Shown: one piece after another, positions 30,304 through 44,267 of the stretch
Layout of the letters: each line of letters starts with the position of its first letter
Position numbering within the stretch: position 1 is the stretch's first letter
Source: Linum tenue
Taxonomy: Eukaryota > Streptophyta > Magnoliopsida > Malpighiales > Linaceae
NCBI GenBank assembly: GCA_946122785.1
Contig: CAMGYJ010000005.1
Location: 67,468,200-67,532,199 of the forward strand
DNA: 64,000 bases
Reading direction: 5' to 3'
Position numbers and translations under genes: made by a program
Notes under the pieces: generated by a model
What the model was told of the DNA's origin: nothing
Seen by the model: only the letters and a program-made list of their open reading frames with translations
Databases searched by the model: none

Positions 30304-33300
30304 TTAGTCATGTAAACACATAAAAAGCTTAATTGTATCATAATGAAAAGATGTGGACGAGTACGAACTCTTAGCACCGCGTCCAAATTGTACAATCAGG
30401 TGGATTTGCACTCCAAATGTCTTGTAATGTTGATGGACATGTGATTCAATGATTGGTTTAGTCATATAAACACATAAACCGCTTAATTGTGTCATAATGA
30501 CAAGATGTGCACGAGTACGAACTCTTAGTACCGAGTCCAAATTGTACAATAAGGTGGATTTTCACTCGCAATGTCTTGTAATGTTGATAGACATGTGATT
30601 CAATGATTGGTTTAGTCATATAAACACATAAACCGCTTAATTGTGTCATAACGACACAAAGTGCACGAGTACGAACTCTTAGTACCGAGTCCAAATTGCA
30701 CAATAATGTGGATTTGCACTCCAAATGTCTTGTAATGTTGATGGACATGTGATTCAATGATTGCTTTAGTTATATAAACACATAAACCGCTTAATTGTGT
30801 CATAATGACAAGATATGGACGAGTACGAACTCCTAGTACCGAGTCCAAATTGGACAATAAGTTGGATTTGCACTCCAAATGTCTTGTAATGTTGAAGGAC
30901 ATGTGATTCAATGATTGGTTTAGTCATATAAACACATAAACCGCTTAATTGTGTCATAATGACAAGAAGTGAATGAGTACGAACTCTTAGTACCGAGTCC
31001 AAATTGTACAATAAGGTAGATTTGCACTCCAAATGTCTTGTAATGTTGATGGACATGTGATTCAATGATTAGTTTAGCCATATAAACACATAAACCGCTT
31101 AATTGTGTCATAATGACAAGATATGCACGCATACGAACTCTTAGTACCGAGTTCAAATTGTACAATAATGTGGATTTGAACTCCAAATGTGTTGTAATGT
31201 TGATGGACATGTGATTCTTTTATTTGTTTAGTCATATAAACACATAAAACGCTTAATTGTGTCATAATGACAAGATGTGCACGAGTACGAACTCTTAGTA
31301 CTGAGTCCAAATTGTACAATTAGGTGGATTTTCACTCCAAATGTCTTGTAATGTTGATAGACATGTGATTCAATGATTGGTTTAGTCATATAAACACATA
31401 AACCGCTTAATTGTGTCATAATGAAAAGATGTCCACGAGTACGAACTCTTAGTACCTCGTCCAAATTGTACAATAAGCTGGATTTGCACTCCAAATGTCT
31501 TGTAATGTTGATGGACATGTGATTCAATGATTGGTTTAGTCATGTAAACACATAAACCGCTTAATTGTGCCATAATGACATGATGTGCACGAGTACGAAC
31601 ACTTAGTACCGAGTCTAAATTATACAATAAGTTGGATTTGCACTCCAAATGTCTTGTAATGTTGATAGAAATGTGATTCTTTGATTGGTTTAGTCATATA
31701 AACACATAAACCGCTTAATTTTGTCTTAATGATAAGATGTACAAGCGTACGAACTCTTAGTACCGCGTCCAAATTGTACAATCAGGCGGATTTGCACTCC
31801 AAATGTCTTGTAATGTTGATAGACATGTGATTCAATGATTGGTTTAGTCATATAAACACATAAACCCCTTAATTGTGTCATAATGACAAGATTTGCACGA
31901 GTACGAACTATTAGTACCGAGTCCAAATTGCACGAGAAGGTGGATTTGCACTCCAAATGTCTTGTAATGTTCATGGACATGTTATTCAATGATTGGTTTA
32001 GTCATATAAACACATAAACCGCTTAATTGTGTCATAATTACAAGACGAGCACGAGTACGAACTCTTAGTACCGAGTCCAAATAGTATGATAAGGTGGATA
32101 TGCACTCCAAATGTCTTGTAATGTTGATAGACATGTGATTTTTTGATTGGTTTAGTGATGTATAGACATAAAAATCTTAATTGTATCATAATGAAAAGAT
32201 GTGCACGAGTACAAACTCTTAGTATCGCGTCCAAATTGTACTATCAGCTGGATTTCCACTCCAAATGTCTTGTAATGTTGATGGACATGTGATTCAATGA
32301 TTGGTTTAGTCATGTAAACACATAAACCGCTTAATTGTGCCATAATGACATGATGTGCACGAGTACGAACACTTAGTACCGAGTCTAAATTATACAATAA
32401 GTTGGATTTGCACTCCAAATGTCTTGTAATGTTGATAGAAATGTGATTCTTTGATTGGTTTAGTCATATAAACACATAAACCGCTTAATTTTGTATTAAT
32501 GATAAGATGTACAAGCGTACGAACTCTTAGTACCGCGTCCAAATTGTACAATCAGGCGGATTTGCACTCCAAATGTCTTGTAATGTTGATGGACATGTGA
32601 TTCAATGATTGGTTTAGTCATATAAACACATAAACCGCTTAATTGTGTCATAATGACAAGAAGTGAATGAGTTAGTACCGAGTCCAAATTGTACAATAAG
32701 GTGGATTTCCACTCGAAATGTCTTGTCATGTTGATGGACAAGTGATTCAATGATTGGTTTAGTCATATAAACACATAAACCGCTTAATTGTGTCATAATG
32801 ACAAGATATGCACGCGTACGAACTCTTAGTACCGAGTTCAAATTGTACAATAATGTGGCTTTGAACTCCAAATGTGTTGTAATGTTGATGGACATGTGAT
32901 TCTTTTATTGGTTTAGTCATTTAAACACATAAAACGCTTAATTGTGTCATAATGACAAGATGTGCACGAGTACGAACTCTTAGTACCGAGTCCAAATTGT
33001 ACAATTAGGTGGATTTTCACTGCAAATGTCTTGTAATGTTGATAGACATGTGATTCAATGATTGGTTTAGTCATATAAACACATAAACCGCTTAATTGTG
33101 TCATAATGAAAATATGTCCACGAGTACGAACTCTTAGTACCTCGTCCAAATTGTACAATAAGCTGGATTTGCACTCCAAATGTCTTTTAATGTTGATGGA
33201 CATGTGATTCAATGATTGGTTTAGTGATATAAACACATAAATCGTTTAATTTTGTCGTAATGAAAGGATGTGCATCAGTACGAACTCTTAGTACCGAGTC

Positions 33301-36300
33301 CAAATTGCACAATAAGGTGGATTTGCGTTCCAAATGTCTTGTAATGTTGATGGACATGTGATTCAATGATTGGTTTAGTCATATAAACAAATAAACCGCT
33401 TAATTGTGTCATAATGACAAGATATGCACGAGTACGAACTCTTAGTACCGAGTCCAAATAGCACAATCAAGTGGATTTGTACTCCAAATGTCTTGTAATG
33501 TTGGTGGACATGTGATTCAATGATTGGTTTAGTAATATAAACACATAAACCCTTTAATTGTGTCATAATGACAAGATTTGCACGAGTACGAACTATTAGT
33601 ACCGAGTCCAAATTGCACGAGAAGGTGGATTTGCACTCCAAATGTCTTGTAATGTTCATGGCCATGTTATTCAATGATTGGGTTAGTCATCTAAACACAT
33701 AAACCGCTTAATTGTATCATAATTACAAGACGAGCACGAGTACGAACTCTTAGTACCGAGTCCAAATAGTACGATAAGTGGATATGCACTCCAAATGTCT
33801 TGTAATGTTGATAGACATGTGATTCTTTGATTGGTTTAGTCATGTAAACACATAAAAAGCTTAATTGTATCATAATGAAAAGATGTGGACGAGTACGAAC
33901 TCTTAGCACCGCGTCCAAATTGTACAATCAGGTGGATTTGCACTCCAAATGTCTTGTAATGTTGATGGACATGTGATTCAATGATTGGTTTAGTCATATA
34001 AACACATAAACCGCTTAATTGTGTCATAATGACAAGATGTGCACGAGTACGAACTCTTAGTACCGAGTCCAAATTGTACAATAAGGTGGATTTTCACTCG
34101 CAATGTCTTGTAATGTTGATAGACATGTGATTCAATGATTGTTTTAGTCATATAAACACATAAACCGCTTAATTTGGTCATAACGACACAAAGTGCACGA
34201 GTACGAACTCTTAGTACCGAGTCCAAATTGCACAATAATGTGGATTTGCACTCCAAATGTCTTGTAATGCTGATGGACATGTGATTCAATGATTGCTTTA
34301 GTTATATAAACACATAAACCGCTTAATTGTGTCATAATGACAAGATATGGACGAGTACGAACTCCTAGTACCGAGTCCAAATTGGACAATAAGTTGGATT
34401 TGCACTCCAAATGTCTTGTAATGTTGAAGGACATGTGATTCAATGATTGGTTTAGTCATATAAACACATAAACCGCTTAATTGTGTCATAATGACAAGAA
34501 GTGAATGAGTACGAACTCTTAGTACCGAGTCCAAATTGTACAATAAGGTAGATTTGCACTCCAAATGTCTTGTAATGTTGATGGACATGTGATTCAATGA
34601 TTAGTTTAGCCATATAAACACATAAACCGCTTAATTGTGTCATAATGACAAGATATGCACGCATACGAACTCTTAGTACCGAGTTCAAATTGTACAATAA
34701 TGTGGATTTGAACTCCAAATGTGTTGTAATGTTGATGGACATGTGATTCTTTTATTTGTTTAGTCATATAAACACATAAAACGCTTAATTGTGTCATAAT
34801 GACAAGATGTGCACGAGTACGAACTCTTAGTACTGAGTCCAAATTGTACAATTAGGTGGATTTTCACTCCAAATGTCTTGTAATGTTGATAGACATGTGA
34901 TTCAATGATTGGTTTAGTCATATAAACACATAAACCGCTTAATTGTGTCATAATGAAAAGATGTCCACGAGTACGAACTCTTAGTACCTCGTCCAAATTG
35001 TACAATAAGCTGGATTTGCACTCCAAATGTCTTGTAATGTTGATGGACATGTGATTCAATGATTGGTTTAGTCATGTAAACACATAAACCGCTTAATTGT
35101 GCCATAATGACATGATGTGCACGAGTACGAACACTTAGTACCGAGTCTAAATTATACAATAAGTTGGATTTGCACTCCAAATGTCTTGTAATGTTGATAG
35201 AAATGTGATTCTTTGATTGGTTTAGTCATATAAACACATAAACCGCTTAATTTTGTCTTAATGATAAGATGTACAAGCGTACGAACTCTTAGTACCGCGT
35301 CCAAATTGTACAATCAGGCGGATTTGCACTCCAAATGTCTTGTAATGTTGATGGACATGTGATTCAATGATTGGTTTAGTCATATAAACACATAAACCCC
35401 TTAATTGTGTCATAATGACAAGATTTGCACGAGTACGAACTATTAGTACCGAGTCCAAATTGCACGAGAAGGTGGATTTGCACTCCAAATGTCTTGTAAT
35501 GTTCATGGACATGTTATTCAATGATTGGTTTAGTCATATAAACACATAAACCGCTTAATTGTGTCATAATTACAAGACGAGCACGAGTACGAACTCTTAG
35601 TACCGAGTCCAAATAGTATGATAAGGTGGATATGCACTCCAAATGTCTTGTAATGTTGATAGACATGTGATTTTTTGATTGGTTTAGTGATGTATAGACA
35701 TAAAAATCTTAATTGTATCATAATGAAAAGATGTGCACGAGTACGAACTCTTAGTATCGCGTCCAAATTGTACTATCAGCTGGATTTCCACTCCAAATGT
35801 CTTGTAATGTTGATGGACATGTGATTCAATGATTGGTTTAGTCATGTAAACACATAAACCGCTTAATTGTGCCATAATGACATGATGTGCACGAGTACGA
35901 ACACTTAGTACCGAGTCTAAATTATACAATAAGTTGGATTTGCACTCCAAATGTCTTGTAATGTTGATAGAAATGTGATTCTTTGATTGGTTTAGTCATA
36001 TAAACACATAAACCGCTTAATTTTGTCTTAATGATAAGATGTACAAGCGTACGAACTCTTAGTACCGCGTCTAAATTATACAATAATGTGGCTTTGAACT
36101 CCAAATGTGTTGTAATGTTGATGGACATGTGATTCTTTTATTGGTTTAGTCATTTAAACACATAAAACGCTTAATTGTGTCATAATGACAAGATGTGCAC
36201 GAGTACGAACTCTTAGTACCGAGTCCAAATTGTACAATTAGGTGGATTTTCACTGCAAATGTCTTGTAATGTTGATAGACATGTGATTCAATGATTGGTT

Positions 36301-37068
36301 TAGTCATATAAACACATAAACCGCTTAATTGTGTCATAATGAAAATATGTCCACGAGTACGAACTCTTAGTACCTCGTCCAAATTGTACAATAAGCTGGA
36401 TTTGCACTCCAAATGTCTTTTAATGTTGATGGACATGTGATTCAATGATTGGTTTAGTGATATAAACACATAAATCGTTTAATTTTGTCGTAATGAAAGG
36501 ATGTGCACGAGTACGAACTCTTAGTACCGAGTCCAAATTGCACAATAAGGTGGATTTGCGTTCCAAATGTCTTGTAATGTTGATGGACATGTGATTCAAT
36601 GATTGGTTTAGTCATATAAACAAATAAACCGCTTAATTGTGTCATAATGACAAGATATGCACGAGTACGAACTCTTAGTACCGAGTCCAAATAGCACAAT
36701 CAAGTGGATTTGTACTCCAAATGTCTTGTAATGTTGGTGGACATGTGATTCAATGATTGGTTTAGTAATATAAACACATAAACCCTTTAATTGTGTCATA
36801 ATGACAAGATTTGCACGAGTACGAACTATTAGTACCGAGTCCAAATTGCACGAGAAGGTGGATTTGCACTCCAAATGTCTTGTAATGTTCATGGCCATGT
36901 TATTCAATGATTGGGTTAGTCATCTAAACACATAAACCGCTTAATTGTATCATAATTACAAGACGAGCACGAGTACGAACTCTTAGTACCGAGTCCAAAT
37001 AGTACGATAAGTGGATATGCACTCCAAATGTCTTGTAATGTTGATAGACATGTGATTTTTTGATTGGT
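30304..37068. repeat. Large tandem duplication: 3532-bp and 3233-bp units
   Basis: Unit 30304-33835 (about 23 monomers) is followed by a near-identical unit 33836-37068. The second lacks about 299 bp, roughly two monomers, relative to the first, with its junction near 36070. The first unit itself has a 9-base loss near 32671 (AATGAGTTAGTACC). Confidence 0.85.
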
Positions 37069-40000
37069 TTAGTGATGTATAGACATAAAAAGCTTAATTG
37101 TATCATAATGAAAAGATGTGCACGAGTACGAACTCTTAGTACAGCGTCCAAATTGTACAATCAGCTGGATTTGCACTCCAAATGTCTTGTAATGTTGATG
37201 GACATGTGATTCAATGATTGGTTTAGTCATATAAACACATAAACCGCTTAATTGTGTCATAATGACATGATGTGCATGAGTACGAACACTTAGTACCGAG
37301 TCTAAATTATACAATAAGTTGGATTTGCATTCCAAATGTCTTGTAATGTTGATAGAAATGTGATTCTTTGATTGGTTTAGTCTTATAAACACATAAACCG
37401 CTTAATTTTGTCATAATGATAAGATGTACAAGCGTACGAACTCTTAGTACCGCGTCCAAATTGTACAATCAGGCGGATTTGCACTCCAAATGCCTTGTAA
37501 TGTTGATGGACATGTGATTCAATGATTGGTTTAGTCATATAAACACATAAACCGCTTAATTGTGTCATAATGACAAGAAGTGAATGAGTATGAACTCTTA
37601 GTACCGAGTCCAAATTGTACAATAAGGTGGTTTTCCATTCGAAATGACTTGTAATGTTGATCGACAAGTGATTCAATGATTGGTTTAGTCATATAAACAC
37701 ATAAACCGCTTAATTGTGTCATAATGACAAGATATGCACGCGTACGAACTCTTAGTACCGAGTTCAAATTGTACAATAATGTGGATTTGAACTCCAAATG
37801 TGTTGTAATGTTGATGGACATGGGATTCTTTTATTGGTTTAGTCATATAAACACATAAAACGCTTAATTGTGTCATAATGACAAGATGTGCACGAGTACG
37901 AACTCTTACTACCAAGTCCAAATTGTACAATTAGGTGGATTTTCACTCCAAATGTCTTGTAATGTTGATAGACATGTGATTCAATGATTAGTTTAGTCAT
38001 ATAAACACATAAACCGCTTAATTGTGTCATAATGAAAAGATGTCCACGAGTACGAACTCTTAGTACCTCGTCCAAATTGTACAATAAGCTGGATTTGCAC
38101 TCCAAATGTCTTGTAATGTTGATGGACATGTGATTCAATGATTGGTTTAGTGATATAAACACATAAACCGTTTAATTTTGTCCTAATGAAAAGATGTGCA
38201 CGAGTACGAACTCTTAGTACCGAGTCCAAATTGCACAATAAGGTGGATTTGCGTTCCAAATGTCTTGTAATGTTGATGGACATGTGATTCAATGATTGGT
38301 TTAGTCATATAAACAAATAAACCGCTTAATTGTGTCATAATGACAAGATATACACGAGTACGAACTCTTAGTACCGAGTCCAAATAGCACAATCAAGTGG
38401 ATTTGTACTCCAAATGTCTTATAATGTTGGTGGACATGTGATTCAATGATTGATTTAGTAATATAAACACATAAACCGTTTAATTGTGTCATAATGACAA
38501 GATTTGCACGAGAACAAACTCTTAGTACCGAGTCCAAATTGCACGAGAAGGTGGATTTACACTCCAAATGTCTTGTAATGTTCATGGACATGTTATTCAA
38601 TGATCGGTTTAGTCATATAAACACATAAACCGCTTAATTGTGTCATAATTACAAGACGAGCACGAGTTCGAACTCTTAGTACCGAGTCCAAATAGTACGA
38701 TAAGGTGGATATGCACTCCAAATGTCTTGTAATGTTGATAGACATGTGATTTTTTGATTGGTTTAGTGATGTATAGACATAAAAAGCTTAATTGTATCAT
38801 AATGAAAAGATGTGCACGAGTACGAACTCTTAGTACCCGCGTCCAAATTGTACAATCAGCTGGATTTGCACTCCAATGTCTTGTAATGTTGATGGACATG
38901 TGATTCAATGATTGGTTTAGTCATATAAACACATAAACCGCTTAATTGTGTCATAATGACATGATGTGCACGAGTACGAACACTTAGTACCGAGTCCAAA
39001 TTGCACGAGAAGGTGGATTTGCACTCCAAATGTCTTGTAATGTTCATGGCCATGTTATTCAATGATTGGTTTAGTCATCTAAACACATAAACCGCTTAAT
39101 TGTATCATAATTACAAGACGAGCACGAGTACGAACTCTTAGTACCGAGTCCAAATAGTACGATAAGTGGATATGCACTCCAAATGTCTTGTAATGTTGAT
39201 AGACATGTGATTTTTTGATTGGTTTAGTGATGTATAGACATAAAAAGCTTAATTGTATCATAATGAAAAGATGTGCACGAGTACGAACTCTTAGTACCGC
39301 GTCCAAATTGTACAATCAGCTGGATTTGCACTCCAAATGTCTTGTAATGTTGATGGACATGTGATTCAATGATTGGTTTAGTCATATAAACACATAAACC
39401 GCTTAATTGTGTCATAATGACATGATGTGCATGAGTACGAACACTTAGTACCGAGTCTAAATTATACAATAAGTTGGATTTGCATTCCAAATGTCTTGTA
39501 ATGTTGATAGAAATGTGATTCTTTGATTGGTTTAGTCTTATAAACACATAAACCGCTTAATTTTGTCATAATGATAAGATGTACAAGCGTACGAACTCTT
39601 AGTACCGCGTCCAAATTGTACGATCAGGCGGATTTGCACTCCAAATGTCTTGTAATGTTGATGGACATGTGATTCAATGATTGGTTTAGTCATATAAACA
39701 CATAAACCGCTTAATTGTGTCATAATGACAAGAAGTGAATGAGTATGAACTCTTAGTACCGAGTCCAAATTGTACAATAAGGTGGTTTTCCATTCGAAAT
39801 GACTTGTAATGTTGATCGACAAGTGATTCAATGATTGGTTTAGTCATATAAACACATAAACCGCTTAATTGTGTCATAATGACAAGATATGCACGCGTAC
39901 GAACTCTTAGTACCGAGTTCAAATTGTACAATAATGTGGATTTGAACTCCAAATGTGTTGTAATGTTGATGGACATGGGATTCTTTTATTGGTTTAGTCA

Positions 40001-43000
40001 TATAAACACATAAAACGCTTAATTGTGTCATAATGACAAGATGTGCACGAGTACGAACTCTTACTACCGAGTCCAAATTGTACAATTAGGTGGATTTTCA
40101 CTCCAAATGTCTTGTAATGTTGATAGACATGTGATTCAATGATTAGTTTAGTCATATAAACACATAAACCGCTTAATTGTGTCATAATGAAAAGATGTCC
40201 ACGAGTACGAACTCTTAGTACCTCGTCCAAATTGTACAATAAGCTGGATTTGCACTCCAAATGTCTTGTAATGTTGATGGACATGTGATTCAATGATTGG
40301 TTTAGTGATATAAACACATAAACCGTTTAATTTTGTCCTAATGAAAAGATGTGCACGAGTACGAACTCTTAGTACCGAGTCCAAATTGCACAATAAGGTG
40401 GATTTGAGTTCCAAATGTCTTGTAATGTTGATGGACATGTGATTCAATGATTGGTTTAGTCATATAAACAAATAAACCGCTTAATTGTGTCATAATGACA
40501 AGATATACACGAGTACGAACTCTTAGTACCGAGTCCAAATAGCACAATCAAGTGGATTTGTACTCCAAATGTCTTATAATGTTGGTGGACATGTGATTCA
40601 ATGATTGATTTAGTAATATAAACACATAAACCGTTTAATTGTGTCATAATGACAAGATTTGCACGAGTACAAACTCTTAGTACCGAGTCCAAATTGCACG
40701 AGAAGGTGGATTTACACTCCAAATGTCTTGTAATGTTCATGGACATGTTATTCAATGATCGGTTTAGTCATATAAACACATAAACCGCTTAATTGTGTCA
40801 TAATTACAAGACGAGCACGAGTTCGAACTCTTAGTACCGAGTCCAAATAGTACGATAAGGTGGATATGCACTCCAAATGTCTTGTAATGTTGATAGACAT
40901 GTGATTTTTTGATTGGTTTAGTGATGTATAGACATAAAAAGCTTAATTGTATCATAATGAAAAGATGTGCACGAGTACGAACTCTTAGTACCGCGTCCAA
41001 ATTGTACAATCAGCTGGATTTGCACTCCAATGTCTTGTAATGTTGATGGACATGTGATTCAATGATTGGTTTAGTCATATAAACACATAAACCGCTTAAT
41101 TGTGTCATAATGACATGATGTGCACGAGTACGAACACTTAGTACCGAGTCCAAATTGCACGAGAAGGTGGATTTGCACTCCAAATGTCTTGTAATGTTCA
41201 TGGCCATGTTATTCAATGATTGGTTTAGTCATCTAAACACATAAACCGCTTAATTGTATCATAATTACAAGACGAGCACGAGTACGAACTCTTAGTACCG
41301 AGTCCAAATAGTACGATAAGTGGATATGCACTCCAAATGTCTTGTAATGTTGATAGACATGTGATTTTTTGATTGGTTTAGTGATGTATAGACATAAAAA
41401 GCTTAATTGTATCATAATGAAAAGATGTGCACGAGTACGAACTCTTAGTACCTCGTCCAAATTGTACAATCAGCTGGATTTGCACTCCAAATGTCTTGTA
41501 ATGTTGATGGACATGTGATTCAATGATTGGTTTAGTCATATAAACACATAAACCGCTTAATTGTGTCATAATGACATGATGTGCATGAGTACGAACACTT
41601 AGTACCGAGTCTAAATTATACAATAAGTTGGATTTGCATTCCAAATGTCTTGTAATGTTGATAGAAATGTGATTCTTTGATTGGTTTAGTCTTATAAACA
41701 CATAAACCGCTTAATTTTGTCATAATGATAAGATGTACAAGCGTACGAACTCTTAGTACCGCGTCCAAATTGTACGATCAGGCGGATTTGCACTCCAAAT
41801 GTCTTGTAATGTTGATGGACATGTGATTCAATGATTGGTTTAGTCATATAAACACATAAACGGCTTAATTGTGTCATAATGACAAGAAGTGAATGAGTAT
41901 GAACTCTTAGTACCGAGTCCAAATTGTACAATAAGGTGGTTTTCCATTCGAAATGACTTGTAATGTTGATCGACAAGTGATTCAATGATTGGTTTAGTCA
42001 TATAAACACATAAACCGCTTAATTGTGTCATAATGACAAGATATGCACGCGTACGAACTCTTATACCGAGTTCAAATTGTACAATAATGTGGATTTGAAC
42101 TCCAAATGTGTTGTAATGTTGATGGACATGGGATTCTTTTATTGCTTTAGTCATATAAACACATAAAACGCTTAATTGTGTCATAATGACAAGATGTGCA
42201 CGAGTACGAACTCTTACTACCGAGTCCAAATTGTACAATTAGGTGGATTTTCACTCCAAATGTCTTGTAATGTTGATAGACATGTGATTCAATGATTGGT
42301 TTAGTCATATAAACACATAAACCGCTTAATTGTGTCATAATGAAAAGATGTCCACGAGTACGAACTCTTAGTACCTCGTCCAAATTGTACCATAAGCTGG
42401 ATTTGCACTCCAAATGTCTTGTAATGTTGATGGACATGTGATTCAATGATTGGTTTAGTGATATAAACACATAAACCGTTTAATTTTGTCCTAATGAAAA
42501 GATGTGCACGAGTACGAACTCTTAGTACCGAGTCCAAATTGCACAATAAGGTGGATTTGCGTTCCAAATGTCTTGTAATGTTGATGGACATGTGATTCAA
42601 TGATTGGTTTAGTCATATAAACAAATAAACCGCTTAATTGTGTCATAATGACAAGATATACACGAGTACGAACTCTTAGTACCGAGTCCAAATAGCACAA
42701 TCAAGTGGATTTGTACTCCAAATGTCTTATAATGTTGGTGGACATGTGATTCAATGATTGATTTAGTAATATAAACACATAAACCGTTTAATTGTGTCAT
42801 AATGACAAGATTTGCACGAGTACGAACTATTAGTACCGAGTCCAAATTGCACGAGAAGGTGGATTTACACTCCAAATGTCTTGTAATGTTCATGGACATG
42901 TTATTCAATGATTGGTTTAGTCATATAAACACATAAACCGCTTAATTGTGTCATAATTACAAGACGAGCACGAGTTCGAACTCTTAGTACCGAGTCCAAA

Positions 43001-43170
43001 TAGTACGATAAGGTGGATATGCACTCCAAATGTCTTGTAATGTTGATAGACATGTGATTTTTTTATTGGTTTAGTGATGTATAGACATAAAAAGCTTAAT
43101 TGTATCATAATGAAAAGATGTGCACGAGTACGAACTCTTAGTACCGCGTCCAAATTGTACAATCAGCTGG
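36830..43170. repeat. 2154-bp higher-order repeat, three tandem copies
   Basis: Three copies of a 14-monomer unit repeat at 2153-2155 bp spacing (for example starts near 36924, 39079 and 41233) and differ at few positions. The third diverges near 43170, where a shorter periodicity takes over. Confidence 0.85.
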
Positions 43171-44100
43171 ATTTGTACTCCAAATGTCTTATAATGTTGG
43201 TGGACATGTGATTCAATGATTGATTTAGTAATATAAACACATAAACCGTTTAATTGTGTCATAATGACAAGATTTGCACGAGTACGAACTATTAGTACCG
43301 AGTCCAAATTGCACGAGAAGGTGGATTTACACTCCAAATGTCTTGTAATGTTCATGGACATGTTATTCAATGATTGTTTTAGTCATATAAACACATAAAC
43401 CGCTTAATTGTGTCATAATTACAAGACGAGCACGAGTTCGAACTCTTAGTACCGAGTCCAAATAGTACGATAAGGTGGATATGCACTCCAAATGTCTTGT
43501 AATGTTGATAGACATGTGATTTTTTTATTGGTTTAGTGATGTATAGACATAAAAAGCTTAATTGTATCATAATGAAAAGATGTGCACGAGTACGAACTCT
43601 TAGTACCGCGTCCAAATTGTACAATCAGCTGGATTTGTACTCCAAATGTCTTATAATGTTGGTGGACATGTGATTCAATGATTGATTTAGTAATATATAA
43701 ACACATAAACCGTTTAATTGTGTCATAATGACAAGATTTGCACGAGTACGAACTATTAGTACCGAGTCCAAATTGCACGAGAAGGTGGATTTACACTCCA
43801 AATGTCTTGTAATGTTCATGGACATGTTATTCAATGATTGGTTTAGTCATATAAACACATAAACCGCTTAATTGTGTCATAATTACAAGACGAGCAAGAG
43901 TTCGAACTCTTAGTACCGAGTCCAAATAGTACGATAAGGTGGATATGCACTCCAAATGTCTTGTAATGTTGATAGACATGTGATTTTTTTTATTGGTTTA
44001 GTGATGTATAGACATAAAAAGCTTAATTGTATCATAATGAAAAGATGTGCACGAGTACGAACTCTTAGTACCGCGTCCAAATTGTACAATCAGCTGGATT
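42711..44100. repeat. 462-bp (three-monomer) higher-order repeat, about three copies
   Basis: TTGTACTCCAAATGTCTTAT recurs at 42711, 43173 and 43635, with the surrounding three monomers repeated almost exactly. The last interval is slightly longer through small insertions (ATATATAAAC near 43694, a longer T run near 43985). This local triplication ends about 170 bp before solo LTR 2. Confidence 0.83.
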
Positions 44101-44267
44101 TGCACTCCAAATGTCTTGTAATGTTGATGGACATGTGATTCAATGATTGGTTTAGTCATATAAACACATAAACCGCTTAATTGTGTCATAATGACATGAT
44201 GTGCACGAGTACGAACACTTAGTACCGAGTCTAAATTATACAATAAGTTGGATTTGCATTCCAAATG

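Larger units (their letters stand above)
28955..44267. repeat. 154-bp satellite, third segment (~99 monomers)
   Basis: The satellite continues in phase with the array left of solo LTR 1. The first ~1.3 kb resembles the left domain, with one short monomer near 29760. From about 30.3 kb different monomer types dominate, marked by ACCGCGTCC with CAATCAGGCGG, ACCTCGTCC with AATAAGCTGG, AATAGTACGATAAG and GTTCATGGCCATGTTATT. No gene is seen. Confidence 0.97.
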
